From Proteles cristata cristata (lineage: Eukaryota; Chordata; Mammalia; Carnivora; Hyaenidae): a DNA stretch of 64,000 nucleotides. Every line of letters begins with the position of its first letter. Position 1 is the stretch's first letter. The notes under the pieces were generated by a model that had not been told where the DNA came from, did no database searches, and saw nothing but the letters and a program-made list of their open reading frames with translations. The position numbers and the translations under genes were made by a program. The DNA lies in NCBI GenBank assembly GCA_017311185.1, contig JAESUZ010005462.1, positions 4,464,001 through 4,528,000 on the forward strand, written 5' to 3'. Of this stretch, positions 23,132 through 34,022 are shown one piece after another.

Positions 23132-24196
23132 GGTTAAATATACAAATAAATAAAATAAAATAGGGTGTTAAAAATTTAACATATTTTATGTAAGCCTCAT
23201 GGTAACCATCTTAGAAAATGTAGAGGGGTTCAAGATAGTAGAACAGCATAAAAGGTTTTTTTCTTTCGTCTCTCATTCTTGAAATGCACCAAACCATCTT
23301 GCACACTTATAAAACTGATTTGAGGATTAACACAACAATCTGTACAACTTGAACTACAGAACATGGCAGGCATTGGTCCCAGTGGACCCTGAGGGTCAAC
23401 CACATTCACTGGTGTTGGAAGAAGGACGTTTAAGGTGAACCCTGGCACCAGATGTGTGTTGTAAATTAACATAATCCCTGAAACTCTGCTGCTACATGAT
23501 CGCCTAAACTTTTTCTGGGGCAGGATGGCACCTGGCCACAGTCTCTGGACATTGGCAGCAGCACAGTTGCTTAAACATTCCTGGGGGTGGGCTGATATCC
23601 ACCCATTCCTGAGCAAGACCCTCCCCACAAGGGTCAGAGCATGTAAAAGCCTCAGTTCCTCAGAAGTGAGGGATTGGGAAATACAGGCACATCTGAGATA
23701 AAACTCAGGAGGGAGGTGCTGTCTGGCAGCCTGAGGGCTTGATCATGAACAATGTAGAAGCAGGGAAGTGATAGAAGCCACAGACAAAGGAGGGTTGCTT
23801 GACTGCTGGTTGGGGAGAGCAGAGTTCTGATAATAGAGACTGAGTAGCTGGGTGACACCATTTTCATCCCCCCCCCCACACACACATCACATGCACATAC
23901 AAGCCTACAAGCACCACAATACAACCCAGTAAGCTAAGCAGCGCCATCTAGTAAATAATGGAGCCATTACACTAAGCCATTACACTAAGCCCTGCCCCAC
24001 TGGGCCAATCATGCTCTTGAGGAACACCGCAAGACTCTACGCCTGCTTAGTTTATGGATTATAAAGTGCTTCATAGTTTGACTTCTAGGGGAAAATGGAT
24101 GTAATTTCATTTGTATTTCATTCTGTTTGCTGGACCATCTACTAAATGTTTTTTCCTTTTTCTTTTCATATTCTTAAATACAGAAAGAAAAAAAAT

Positions 24197-24415
24197 TATT
24201 TAAAAATTTTAATGTTTTATTTATTTCTGAAAGAGAGAGAGAAAGAGAGCAGGGGAAGGTCAGAGAGAGAGGGAGATACAGAATCTGAAACAGGCTCCAG
24301 GCTCTGAGCTGGCAGTCAGCACAGAGCCTGAAGTGGGGCTCAAACCCATGAGCCGTGAGATCATGACCTGAGCCAAAGTCGTACGCTTAACCGACTGAGC
24401 CATCCAGGTGTCCCG
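24197..24415 (-). mobile_element. tRNA-derived SINE, minus strand
   Basis: Reverse-oriented: T-rich end, GA-rich body, CAGGCTCCAGGCTCTGAGC, and head complement CCATCCAGGTGTCCC at 24401-24415. In sense it reads GACTGCCAGCTC and TTTCAGATTCTG. The flanks are A/T-rich, so the duplication is ambiguous. Confidence 0.92.
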
Positions 24416-24456
24416 AAAAAATTTATTTTTATTTTCCTTTTTTAAAAAAGTTTTCC

Positions 24457-24707
24457 GGGGCGCCTGGGTGGCTTAGTCGGTTGAGCGTCCGACTTTCGCT
24501 TGGGTCATGATCTCGCGGTTCGTGGGTTCGAGCCCCGCATCGGGCTCTGTGCTGACTGCCAGCTCAGAGCCTGGAGCCTGTATCAGTCTGTGACTCCCTC
24601 TCTCTCTGACCTCCCCTGCTCACACTGTCTCTCTCTGTCTCTCCTAGAAATAAATAAAAACATTAAAAAAAATTTATAAAAAAAAATAAAAAATAAAAAA
24701 ATAAAAT
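24457..24707 (+). mobile_element. tRNA-derived SINE, young form
   Basis: GGGGCGCCTGGGTGGCTTAG, TTTCGCTTGGGTCATGATCT, GACTGCCAGCTCAGAGCC, CAGTCTGTGACTCCC, a CCTAGAAATAAATAAAAA tail and a long A-rich extension. Perfect 13-bp duplication AAAAAAGTTTTCC (24444-24456 and 24708-24720). Confidence 0.96.
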
Positions 24708-25123
24708 AAAAAAGTTTTCCTGATTTTTTCTATTATATTTATCACTTGTTTGTAAATTTTTAAAATTCTATCTTACTCTCATCATTTCGTGTTATTCCAT
24801 TTTATTCTTTTCATTTTTCAAATTTCAAATGTTTTCCTTTTTCTTTTCTTTTCTTCCTTTCCTTTTTTTCCTCTATTCTATCAAGCTTCTTTCAACAATC
24901 AGATCAAAATGCAGGTAGGATCTAGAATTCTTTATTTGATTTCTTTGTTGTTTAAATTTAAATTTTTTTTAACTTTGTTAACTCCTTTTCTTCCTTCAAA
25001 ATGACGAAACAAAGGAATTCACCCCAAAAGAAAGAACAGGAAGAAATGATAGCCAGGGGCTTAATCAACACAGCAGATACAAGCAAGATGTCTGAACCAC
25101 AATTTAGAATCACAATAATAAGA

Positions 25124-25340
25124 GGGGCGCCTGGGTGGCTTAGTCGGTTAAGCGTCCGACTTTCGCTCAGGTCATGATCTCGCGGTTCGTGGGTTCGAGC
25201 CCCGCGTCGGGCTCTGTGCTGACTGCCAGCTCAGAGCCTGGAGCCTGTTTTAGTCTGTGACTCCCTCTCTGACCCTCCCCTGCTCACGCTGTCTCTCTCT
25301 CTCTCTCCTAGAAATAAATAAAAAAAACATTAAAAAAAAA
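25124..25340 (+). mobile_element. tRNA-derived SINE, young form
   Basis: Young-form markers CTTAGTCGG, ACTTTCGCT, GACTGCCAGCTC, CAGTCT.. wording (TTTTAGTCTGTGACTCCC) and CTAGAAATAAATAAA. Perfect 17-bp duplication GAATCACAATAATAAGA (25107-25123 and 25341-25357). It interrupts L1 ORF1. Confidence 0.96.
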
Positions 25341-26027
25341 GAATCACAATAATAAGAATACTAGCTGGGGTTGAAAACAGATTAGAATCCCTTTCTGCAG
25401 ATTTAAAAGAAGTAAACCTAGTCAGGATGAAATTAAATGCTGTTACTGAGCTGCAGTCTTGAATGAATGCCACAGAGGCAAGGATGGATGAAGCAGAGCA
25501 GTGAACCAGCAATATAGAGGACAAACTTATGGAGAATAATGAAGCAGGAAAAAAAAGGGGAGACAAAGGTAAAAAAAAAAACACTACATAAGAATTAGGG
25601 AACTTAGTGACTCATTAAATAGAAATAACATTAGAATCATGTGGGTCCTAGATGAGGAAGAGAGAGAAAAAGGGGTAGAAAGTTTATTGTGAGCAAATAA
25701 TTTCAGAAAACTCTCCTAACTTGGGGAAAGTCACAATACCCAGAAGCACAGAGAACTCCTATTAGAATCAACAAAAACCAACCATCAATAAGGCATATCA
25801 TAGTCAAATTCACAAAATACTCAGGCAAGAAAAGAATCATGAAAACAGCAAGGAAAAAAAGTCCCTAACCTATAATGGAAGATATATCAGGTTTTCAGCA
25901 GACCTATCCACAGATACTTGGCATCCCAGAAAGGAGTAGTGGAATATATTCAATGTGCCAAATCAAAACAATAAGCAGCCAAGAATTCTTTATCAGGCAA
26001 GACTGTCATTCAAAACAGAAAGATAGT

Positions 26028-26243
26028 GGGGCACCTAGCTGGCTTAGTCAATTAAGCTTCCGACCTCCCCTCAGGTCATGATCTCATAGTTCGTGAGTTT
26101 AAGCCCCACGTCAGGTTCTGTGCTGACAGCTCAGAGCCTGGAGCCTGCTTCAGATTCCGTCTCCCTCTCTCTCAACCCTCCCCCACTCACACACACACAC
26201 ACACTCTCTCTCTCTCAAACATAAACAAACAAACAAACACAAA
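26028..26243 (+). mobile_element. tRNA-derived SINE, older form
   Basis: Head GGGGCACCTAGCTGGCTTAG, the GCTGACAGCTCAGAGCC form without the TGCC insert, CTTCAGATTCCGTCTCCC, and a tail of AAACAAACAAACA. The flanking AAAACAGAAAGATA and AAAATAGGAGAGATA are a diverged duplication. Confidence 0.92.
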
Positions 26244-27250
26244 ATAGGAGAGATAAAAACATTTCCCAGACAAACAAAAACTAAAAGAGTTCATGACCAC
26301 TGAGCCAGCCCTGCAAGAAATTTTACATGGGATTCTCTGAGGAGAGAAAAGACAAAAAGACAAAAACAAAAATAAAAAACAAAAGAAAACAAAACAAAAA
26401 AGACCAAAGGCAACAAAGACTAGAAAGGACCAGAGAACACCACCAGAAACTCCAACTCACCAGGCAACATAGTGGTAATAAATTCATATCTTTCAGTACT
26501 CATTCTAAATGTCGATGGACTAAATGCTCCAATCAAAAGACATAAGGTAACAGAATGGATAAGAAAACAAGATTCACATATATGCTGTTTACGAGAGACC
26601 CATTTTAGATCTAAAGTCACTTTCAGATTGAAAGTAAGGGGATGAAGAACCATCTATCATACTACTGTTCTACAAAGGAAAGCTGGGGTAGTGATACTTA
26701 TTTTAGACAATCTAGATTTTAAAATAAAGACTGGAACAAGAGATGAAGAAGGGAATTATATCATAATTAAGGGGTCTATCCACGAAGAAGATCTAACAAT
26801 TGTAAATATTTATGCTCCAAACCTGAAGCTCCCAATTATATAAATCAATTAGTCACAAATATAAACTCATTGAAAATAATACCATAATAGTAGGGGACTT
26901 CAGCATACCACTTACAGCAATAGACATATCATCTAAAAAGAAAATCAGCAAGAAAACAATGGCTTGAAATGACACATTGGACAGGATAGATTTAACAGAT
27001 ATATACAAAACATTTCATTCTAAAGCAGCAGAATACACATTCTTCTCAAATGCACATGAAACATCTCGAGAATAGATCACATACTGGGACACAAATCAGC
27101 CCTCAACAAGTACAAAATGATTGAAATCATACTATGCATATTTTCAGATCACAATGCTATGAAAGCCAAATCAGTCACAAGAAAAAAATTTGGAAAGATA
27201 ACGAATACTTGGAGACTAAAAAACATCCTACAAAAAAAATGAATGGGCTA

Positions 27251-27468
27251 GGGTGCCTGGGTGGCTCAATCTGTTAAGCAGCCAACTCGGCTCATGTCAT
27301 GGTATTGCTGTTGACGATTTCAAGCCCAGCATAAGGCTCTGTGCTGACAGCTCAGAACCTGGAGCCTGCTTCAGATTCTATGCCTCCCTCTGTCTCTGCC
27401 CCTCCCCTGCTCATGCTCTGTCTCTCTGCCTCAAAAATAAATATAAATATTTTAATTTAAAAAAAATG
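27251..27468 (+). mobile_element. tRNA-derived SINE, cat-like consensus form
   Basis: GGGTGCCTGGGTGGCTCAAT head, GCTGACAGCTCAGAACC, GCTTCAGATTCTATGCCTCC, CTCATGCTCTGTCTCTC and CTCAAAAATAAATATA tail. This is the older, general feliform form as I recall it. The AATGAATGGGCTA duplication is present before 27251 and after 27468. Confidence 0.93.
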
Positions 27469-28896
27469 AATGAATGGGCTAACCAAGAGGTTAAAGAGGA
27501 AATTAAGAAATACACGGAAGCCAATGAAACTGATAATACCACAGCCCAAAACCTCTGGGACGCAGCAAAGGCGGTCATAAGAGGGAAGTATATAGCAATC
27601 CAGGTTTTCCTAAAGAAGGATAAAATGTTTCACATACACAACCTATCCTTACACCTCAAAGAGCTGGAAAAAGAACAGTAAATAAAATACAGGAAATAAT
27701 AAAGAATAGAGAAGAAATCAATGCAATCAAAACAACAACAACAAAGAAAGTAGAAAAGAGCAATGAAACCAGGAGCTGGTTCTTTTAAAGAATTAACATA
27801 ATTGATAAAATTGATAACCCTCTAGCCAGTTTGATAAAAAAGAAAAACGAAAGGACCCAAATAAATAAAATCAAGAATGAAAGAGGAGAGATCACAACCA
27901 ACACAGCAGAAATAAAAGAAATAATAAGACAGTATTATGAGCAATTATGCCAATAAAATGGGCAATATGGAAGAAATGGATAAATTCCTAGAAATGCAAA
28001 CCATAACTGAAACAGGAAGAAATAGAAAATTTGAACAGACCCATAACCAGTAAAGAAACAAAATTTGTAATAAAAAAACCTCCTCCCCGCCCCCCAAAAA
28101 AAGAGTCCAGGACTGGATGGCTTTCTAGGGGAATTCTCCCAAACATTTAAAAAAGAGTTAACACCTATTCTTTTGAAGCTGTTCCAAAAACTAGAAATGG
28201 AAGGAAAATTGCCAAACTCATTCTATGAAACCAACATTACCTTGATTCCAAAACCAGATAAAGACCCCACTGAAAAGGAGAACTACAGACCAATTTCCCT
28301 GATGAACATGGATGCAAAAATCCTCAACAAGATACTAGCAAACTGGATGCAACAATATGTTAAAAGGATTATTCACCACAACCAAGCGGGATTTATACCT
28401 GGGATGCAGGGCTGGTTCAATATCTGCAAAACAATCAATGTGATATATCACAGGAATAAAAAAAAGGACAAGAACCACATGATCCTCTCCATAGATGCAG
28501 AGAAAGCATTTGGCAAAATACAGCATCCTTTCTTGATAAAAACTCTTAAGAAAGTAGGGATAGAAATATCATACTTCAAGATCATAAATGCCATGAAAGA
28601 CGCACCACTAATATCATCCTTAATGGGGAAAAACTGAGAGCTTTCCTCCTAAGGTAAGGAACATGACAGAGATGTCCACTCTTGCCACTGTTATTCAACA
28701 TAGTATTGGATGTCTTAGCCTCAGCAATCAGACAACACAAAAATAAAAGGCACCCAAATTGGCAAGGAGGAAGTAAATCTTTCACTCTTCGCAGATGACA
28801 TAATACTCTATATGGAAAACCCAAAGGACTCCACAAACAACCTGTAGAACTTATCCATGAATCCAGTAAGGTCACAGGATATAAAATCATTGTACA

Positions 28897-29117
28897 GGGG
28901 CGCCTGGGTGGCTTAGTCGGTTGAGCGTCCGACTTTCACTTAGGTCATGATCTCGTGGTTCGTGGATTTGGGCCTTGCATCGGGCTCTGTGCTGGCTGCC
29001 AGCTCAGAGCCTGGAGCCTGTTTCAGTCTGTGACTCCCTCTCTCTCTGACCCTCCCTGGTCACACTGTCTCTCTCTCTCTCTCCTAGAAATAAATAAAAC
29101 ATTAAAAAAAATTTTTT
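28897..29117 (+). mobile_element. tRNA-derived SINE, young form
   Basis: Young markers CTTAGTCGGTTGAGCGTCC, GGCTGCCAGCTC, TTTCAGTCTGTGACTCCC, CTCCTAGAAATAAATAAA. Perfect duplication AATCATTGTACA (28885-28896 and 29118-29129). It interrupts the decayed ORF2. Confidence 0.96.
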
Positions 29118-29475
29118 AATCATTGTACAGAAATCGGTTGCATTCTTACACACCATTAATGAAGCAACAGAAAGAGAAATCAAGAAATCAATCCCACTTA
29201 CAATTGCACCAAAAACAATAAAATACCTAGGAAAAAAACTAAAAAAAGAGATGAAAACTCTATACAGTGAAAACTATAGAAATCTTATGAAAGAAATTGA
29301 AAAAGACACAAAAAATGATAAAATATTCCATGCTCCTGGATAGTAAGGACAAATATTATTAAAATGTCAATACTACCTAAAGCAATCTACATATTCAATG
29401 CAATCCCTATCAAAATAACACCAGCATTCCTCACAGACTTAGAACAAATAATCCTAAAATTTGTACGGAACCTAC

Positions 29476-30090
29476 ACTGTTGGTGGGAATGTAAATTGGT
29501 GCAGCCCCCTGGAATACAGCGTGGAGATTCCTCAAAAAATTAACCATAGAACTCCCCTATGACCCAGCAATAGCACTGCTAGGAATTTACCCAAGGGATA
29601 TAGAAATGCTGAGGCATAGGAGCACATGTACCCCAATGCTCATAGCAGCACTCTCCACAATAGCCAAAACATGGAAAGAGCCTAAGTGTCCATCAAGATG
29701 AATGGATCAAGAAGATGTGGTTTATCTATACCATGGAATACTACATGGCAATGAGAAACAATGAAATCTGGCCATGTGTAACAACATGGATGGACCTTGA
29801 GGGTGTTATGCTGAGCGAAATAAGTCAGGCAGAGAAGGACAAATATCATATGTGTGCACGTATAGGAGGATTAGGAGGAACTTAACAGAGGACCAAGGGG
29901 GAGAAGAAGGGCGGAAATGGTGGGGGAAAGGGAGAGAGGCAAACCATGAGAAACTCTTGAATGCTGACAAAAACTGAGAACTGATGGATGTGGGGGGAGG
30001 GAGGATGGGCATGGAGGAGGGCACTCATGGAGATGAGCACTGGGTGTTGTGTGGAAACTAATTTGACAATAAATTATTTGTAAAAAAATG
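29476..30090 (+). mobile_element. Young L1 3' fragment without clear target duplication
   Basis: The last 410 bp of ORF2 and the 3'UTR of the young family (CTACACTGTTGGTGGG through ACAATAAATTATTTGT), ending in a short A run. The older ORF2 reads the GTACGGAAC-equivalent before it and jumps to CCAGTATCACTCAAC after it, so about 650 bp of the host L1 are missing. No direct repeat flanks it. Confidence 0.88.
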
Positions 30091-30923
30091 TCCAGTATCA
30101 CTCAACATCAGGGAAATACAAGTTAAAACCACAATGAGACACCACCTCACATCCACCAGAATGACTAAAATTAACACCTCGGGCAACAACAGATGTTGGT
30201 GAAGATGTGGAGAAAGAAGATCTCTTTTGCACTGCTTGTGGGAATGCAATCTGGTACATCACTCTAGAAAACAGTATAGAGGTTCCTCAAAAAATTAAAA
30301 AATAGGACTACCATACAACTCAGCGATTACACTACTAGATATTTATTCAAGTGATACAGATGTGCTGTTCCAAGGGGTACATGCACCCCAATGTTTATAG
30401 CAACACTGTCAACAATAGCCAAAGAATGGAAAGAGCCCAAATGCCCATCGATGGATGAATGGATAAAGAAGAAGTGGTATATGTATACAATGGAGTATTA
30501 CTCGGCAATCAAAAAAAATGAAATCTTGCCATTTGCAGCTACATGGAGGAACTAGAGGGTATTTTACTAAACACAATTAATCAGTCAGAGAAAGACAAAT
30601 GTCATATGACTTCACTCATATGAGGAATTTAAGATACAAAACAGATGAATATAAGGGAAGAGGAGAAAAAATAATATGAAAACAGAGATAGGGCAAAACA
30701 TAAGAGACTCTTAAATATAGAGTAGAAACAGAGGGTTGATCGAAGGGTTGTGGGAGGGGGGATTGGCTAAATGGGTAAGGGGCATTTAGGAAGACACTTG
30801 CTGGGAATACCATTGGGTGTTATACATAGGGGATGAATCACTGGAGTCTACTCCTGAAATCATTGCTGTATTATATGCTAACTAACTTGGATGTACATTT
30901 AGAAATAAAAAAAATTTTAAGAA

Positions 30924-30968
30924 AGAAAGTAGTAATTACACAAAAGAACACAATAAAGAAGTCAAAGC
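30924..30968 (+). mobile_element. Ancient L1, segment 2 (ORF1-ORF2 spacer scrap)
   Basis: 45 bp of the ancient L1 between the end of the carnivore-age L1 and the start of copy B. It contains both insertion duplications: 30924-30932 for the former and 30955-30968 for the latter. It links 23223 to 38106. Confidence 0.75.
30955..30968. repeat. Target-site duplication of L1 copy B, left
   Basis: AAAGAAGTCAAAGC, identical to 38092-38105. The first A residues are ambiguous with the poly(A) tail. Confidence 0.93.
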
Positions 30969-31379
30969 GGGGATTGAGGCAAGATGGCGGAGAAGTAAGG
31001 AGCTCCGTACTTGCACTCGCGCCCATACATCACACAGAAAAGATCTGAAGCCATTGGAAACCATACAAAACCTGAGAGACTGGGAGAAGACGCAGAATCC
31101 ACTGAGAAAGCCTTCTAACGTGAGTGCGAACCGGGGAAGGTAAAATCAGGCTGGGATTGGAGCCTCCAGGGTGGGAGGCGATCCCCCTCTACCCTCTACG
31201 GGGAGTGAGAGGGGAAAAGGAGAGAGTCCGAGACAGAAAAATCTCCGCTCGGTGCATAGAAAGACCGTACTTGCCAAATACCTGCACACCAGGTCCCCTC
31301 GCGCCAACTGGTCCTGGGGGAGGCTGAGCACACAAACTGCTTCTTTGTGCCGCTCCTGGAGGTTGGGTTTTAAAGCGGA

Positions 31380-31767
31380 GCGGGTGCGCCTGCCACCATT
31401 GTAGCTCAAGGGCGTCTGGGACCCCTGAAAGAGACGTGCAGACACCAGGCGTCCACGCTCCTGGCTGGCTGGAACTCGAGAGGGAAGGCAAAAAGCTAAA
31501 AACTGGAAATTTGCCTGTGAGTTCGTGTTTCGGGTGACGAGCCATAGAGAGACCCGGTTTTCCTCACTCCAGCGGCGGCGCGCCTGCCGCCATTGTAGCT
31601 CCAGGGCGGCTGGGACCCCTGAAGGAGACGCGCAGACACCAGGCGTCTGCGCTCCTGGCTGGCTGGAACTCGAGAGGGAAGGCAAAAAGCTAAAAACTGG
31701 GAAATTTGCCAGTGAGTTCGTGTTTCGGGTGACGAGCCATAGAGAGACCCGGTTTTCCTCACTCCAG
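31380..31767 (+). repeat. Tandem duplication of a 194-bp L1 promoter unit
   Basis: Unit 1 is about 31380-31573 and unit 2 about 31574-31767. Landmarks repeat 194 bp apart: CCTGCC at 31389 and 31583, then GGCTGGCTGGAACTCGAGAG, then GGGTGACGAGCCATAGAGAG. The two units differ at about a dozen positions. Copy A has one unit (about 1681-1880). Confidence 0.93.
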
Positions 31768-32159
31768 CGGGCTCAGGCTACGCGGACGCGGCAGGCAAGC
31801 CCCCGCGCATGCGCACCAGAGCCGACCAGAGAAGGAAGCAGCGATCCTGACTCCGCCCCCAGAGCTCAGCTGGGAGCCTGGAATAGCCCGAGGGGGTTGT
31901 CTGGGAAGCTGTGTCTAAGGCAACTTCAGCGGGGCACGGACTGGGATTTGGAGATTGGAACTGATCTGGGTTGAAGAGTGCAACCAACTTCGGCTGCGTC
32001 CCCGGAACGGGGAGTTGACACGCCAAAAAAAAAGCGAGCTGCAGCGCGGGGTTCAAGAAGGGACTGGAGCACTGTCACTCTCCTCCCCACAATCGCCAAG
32101 GCAGAACCCCCGCCTGAGGCATCGGATCACGCCACGCCCATCCCTGCGTGAGAGGTGCC

Positions 32160-32284
32160 CTCCTCCCTTTTTTTTTCTTTTTCCTTTTTTTTTCTTTTTT
32201 TTTTCTTCTTTCTTTTTTTTCTTCTTTCTTTTTTTCCCTTTCTTTTCTCTTTTTTTCTTCTTTTTTCTCTTTTCTCGCTTTTTT
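32160..32284 (+). repeat. Pyrimidine tract in L1 copy B 5'UTR
   Basis: T runs with C and CC interruptions, about 35 bp longer than the tract in copy A. It is purine-rich on the other strand, so long Lys-rich frames there are artefacts of composition. Confidence 0.9.
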
Positions 32285-33082
32285 CCCCAAAACACTGACC
32301 TGATTAACTCTGGTCGCCAGCTTGCTTAAACAATCACAAGTCCATTCTGTAAATGTAAATTCTACACCTACCGACTTTTTCAGCTATTTCTCTCAGGAGT
32401 AATTAGACTATATAGTTTCTCTGGATAATTCCAGCATCCTTCTCTCACCTATCCAACCACATTCTACCCTTTACCTCTTTGAAAAAAGTTTCTTATCCCT
32501 TCTGCCTGTTCATTCTATTTCCAAATCTGCCTTGTCTCACCCTGCCTTCTCTCTTTTTCTCTATGCTCTTCAAACAGCGCTGCATACACACGGCTATTTA
32601 ACTGTAGCTGGGAAATCCAGGTATATGCTTTAAACCGTTCTTTGTCCATCGGTTTTCTCCTTTTTTCCTTTTCTTTTCCCCTTTTTGACCCTTTTATGTA
32701 TTTTATGCTCCCTATTCGCCCTCCCTCCTACGTCTTTTCTACTAACCTTTTCGTTTTCCCTCTCACTTTGCATGTTAGTTGAATCAGCCTGTGCGATTGT
32801 GTGCTCCTGCTCCCTGTGTGTTTGTCTGTCTGTTTTCTTTTCCAGGGCTACCTCAAGAAACAAGCTAGAGTACACAAGGTGAAGAGTCCCTAATATCACT
32901 ACGAATAGGAAAATAAAAAAACTAAGGTCCCAACAAGAGTAACCGAGGGATACCATTCAAAAAACAATCTCTGAAAGGATAGGCCCTGGAAAGTCAAAGA
33001 GTTTCTTGGATATAGCAGTGCTCATAGAAACAGAGAGCATAACAGGTCTTTAAAACCAACAAGAGCCGGAAAGCTAACTAAA

Positions 33083-33976
33083 ATGACGAAACGAAAGAGC
33101 TCTCCTCCAAAGAAACTCCAAGAAGAAATGACAGCTAATGAACTGCTCAAAACAGATATCAGCAGCATAAGTGAACAAGATTTTAGAATAATAATGGTGA
33201 AATTAATAGCAGGGCTTGAAAAAAACATAGGGGACATCAAAGAAACTATGGCTACAGACAGAATGGAAAATAAAAATAGGCATGAAGAATTAAAAAATGC
33301 GATAAATGAGATACATAATAAATTAGAGGCCTCCAATGCACGGATTGAAGAGGCAGAAAGGAGAATAAGTGATTTAGAAGACACCATTATAGAAAAACAA
33401 GAAGCTGACAAAAAAAGAGACAAACTGATCCAGGAACAGGAAAGAAGAATTCGAGAGCTCAGCGACACAGTCAAACGCAACAATATCCATATCATAGGAA
33501 TCCCAGAAGAGGAAGAGAGAGGGAAAGGTGCTGAAGGAGTCCTGGAACAAATTATAGCAGAGAACTTCCCCGACCTGGGGAAGGAAGTCAATGTGGAAAT
33601 ACAAGAGGCTCAGAGGACTCCCCTCAGACGTAACTTGAATCGATCTTCTGCATGACATATCATCATAAAAATGGCAAAATACAAGGACAAAGAGAGAATT
33701 TTGAAAGCAGCTAGGGAGAAAAGGGCCCTCACATACAAAGGGAAACCCATCAGAGTGGTGACAGACCTATCTACTGAAACGTGGCAGGCCAGAAAGGAAT
33801 GGCAAGAGATCTTCAATGTGATGAACAGTAAAAATATGCAGCCAAGAATCCTCTATCCAGCAAGCCTGTCATTCAAAATAGAAGGAGAGATAAAAACCTT
33901 TCCAAACAAACAGAAATTGAAAGAATTTGTCACCACGAAGCCAGCCCTACAAGAAATCCTGAGGGGGATGCTCTGA
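33083..33976 (+). pseudogene. L1 copy B ORF1, one nonsense codon
   Basis: ORF1p, the L1 RNA-binding chaperone. A single frame of 298 codons including the stop is interrupted only by TGA at 33653-33655 (codon 191), where copy A has CGA; this is a CpG transition. N-terminal basic segment, Lys/Glu-rich coiled coil at about residues 35-130, RRM from about residue 132 (RNNIHIIGIPEE), C-terminal domain from about residue 210 ending LQEILRGML. The stop removes the C-terminal third, including much of the RNA-binding surface. Codon 4 is intact CGA, unlike in three other copies in the window. Confidence 0.95.
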
Positions 33977-34022
33977 AGGAAAGGTTGCAAGGAACAAAGA
34001 TTCCAGAGACACCACCACAAAC

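Larger units (their letters stand above)
19230..23223 (+). mobile_element. Ancient L1, segment 1 (5'UTR and ORF1)
   Basis: It starts near ATCGAGATGGTGACATAGG, the form of old mammalian L1M 5' ends, followed by a long leader and a decayed ORF1. The same element resumes at 30924 and at 38106 and ends near 43212. Evidence of continuity: the ORF1-ORF2 spacer is split, with GTAAGCCTCATGGTAACC at 23191 before the break and GTAGTAATTACACAAAAGA at 30929 after it. Insertions inside this segment are at 19298, 19517, 21862 and 23021. The L1MA-like subfamily is my recollection, not a search result. Confidence 0.8.
23224..25000 (+). promoter_or_regulatory. 5'UTR of the carnivore-age L1
   Basis: A leader alignable with 60349-63085: TTTGAGGATTAACACAACAA near 23320, CTGAAACTCTGCTGCTACATG near 23477, CAGATAAAAC-type block near 23696, then a T-rich stretch. 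It holds one unit of the CAATAACCAGACC-type repeat (about 24886-24945), where the 60-kb copy has five. Two SINEs interrupt it at 24197 and 24457. Confidence 0.7.
25001..26340 (+). pseudogene. Carnivore-age L1 ORF1, split by two SINEs
   Basis: ATGACGAAAC at 25001 aligns with the ORF1 start of copies A and B (codon 4 reads CAA where copy B has CGA). The stop, TGA at 26338-26340, follows the GCAAGAAATTTTAC equivalent of LQEIL. Removing the SINEs at 25124-25340 and 26028-26243 and their duplications leaves about 880 nt, near the normal ORF1 length. Several internal stops are present. It encoded the L1 RNA-binding protein. Confidence 0.85.
26470..30640 (+). pseudogene. Carnivore-age L1 ORF2, heavily decayed
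   Basis: Endonuclease and reverse transcriptase of the older L1. The expected start reads GTG-like (ACATAGTGG near 26468), so the initiator is lost. Codon 48 reads CGA, not the stop found in copies A and B. The FIPG, DAEKAF and IPKPDKDP segments are in the frame 28173-28637. The decayed FADD region is near 28792. SINEs sit at 27251 and 28897, and 29476-30090 is foreign young L1. It resumes near 30091 at the CSAS-equivalent and ends before the 3'UTR. Confidence 0.85.
23224..30923 (+). mobile_element. Carnivore-age L1, full-length but riddled with insertions
   Basis: It starts near TTCAAGATAGTAGAACAGCA and ends with AACTAACTTGGATG and an A-rich tail at 30890-30923. Order: 5'UTR 23224-25000, ORF1 25001-26340, ORF2 about 26470-30640, 3'UTR. 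Imperfect duplication AGAAAATGTAG / AGAAAGTAG (23213-23223 and 30924-30932) marks insertion into the ancient L1 spacer. Inside it are six SINEs and a young L1 tail at 29476-30090, which replaces roughly 650 bp of ORF2. Its 5'UTR type matches the L1 at 60349, not copies A and B. Confidence 0.86.
30969..33082 (+). promoter_or_regulatory. L1 copy B 5'UTR with duplicated promoter unit
   Basis: About 2.1 kb, 230 bp longer than in copy A. The leading CAAGATGGCGG is a YY1-type site. A 194-bp unit is duplicated in tandem (31380-31767), and each unit has a GCC.CCATTGTAG reverse YY1-like core. The pyrimidine tract at 32160-32284 is longer than in copy A. Antisense open frames lie across the GC-rich part (31146-31685 and 31189-31545, minus). 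Function is inferred from L1 biology. Confidence 0.78.

Noticed and set aside
32053..32295. Minus-strand Lys/Glu-rich frames of 70-80 codons at 32053-32295 and 2170-2376
   Set aside because: They are translations of the pyrimidine tract of the L1 5'UTR. Low-complexity composition explains them.
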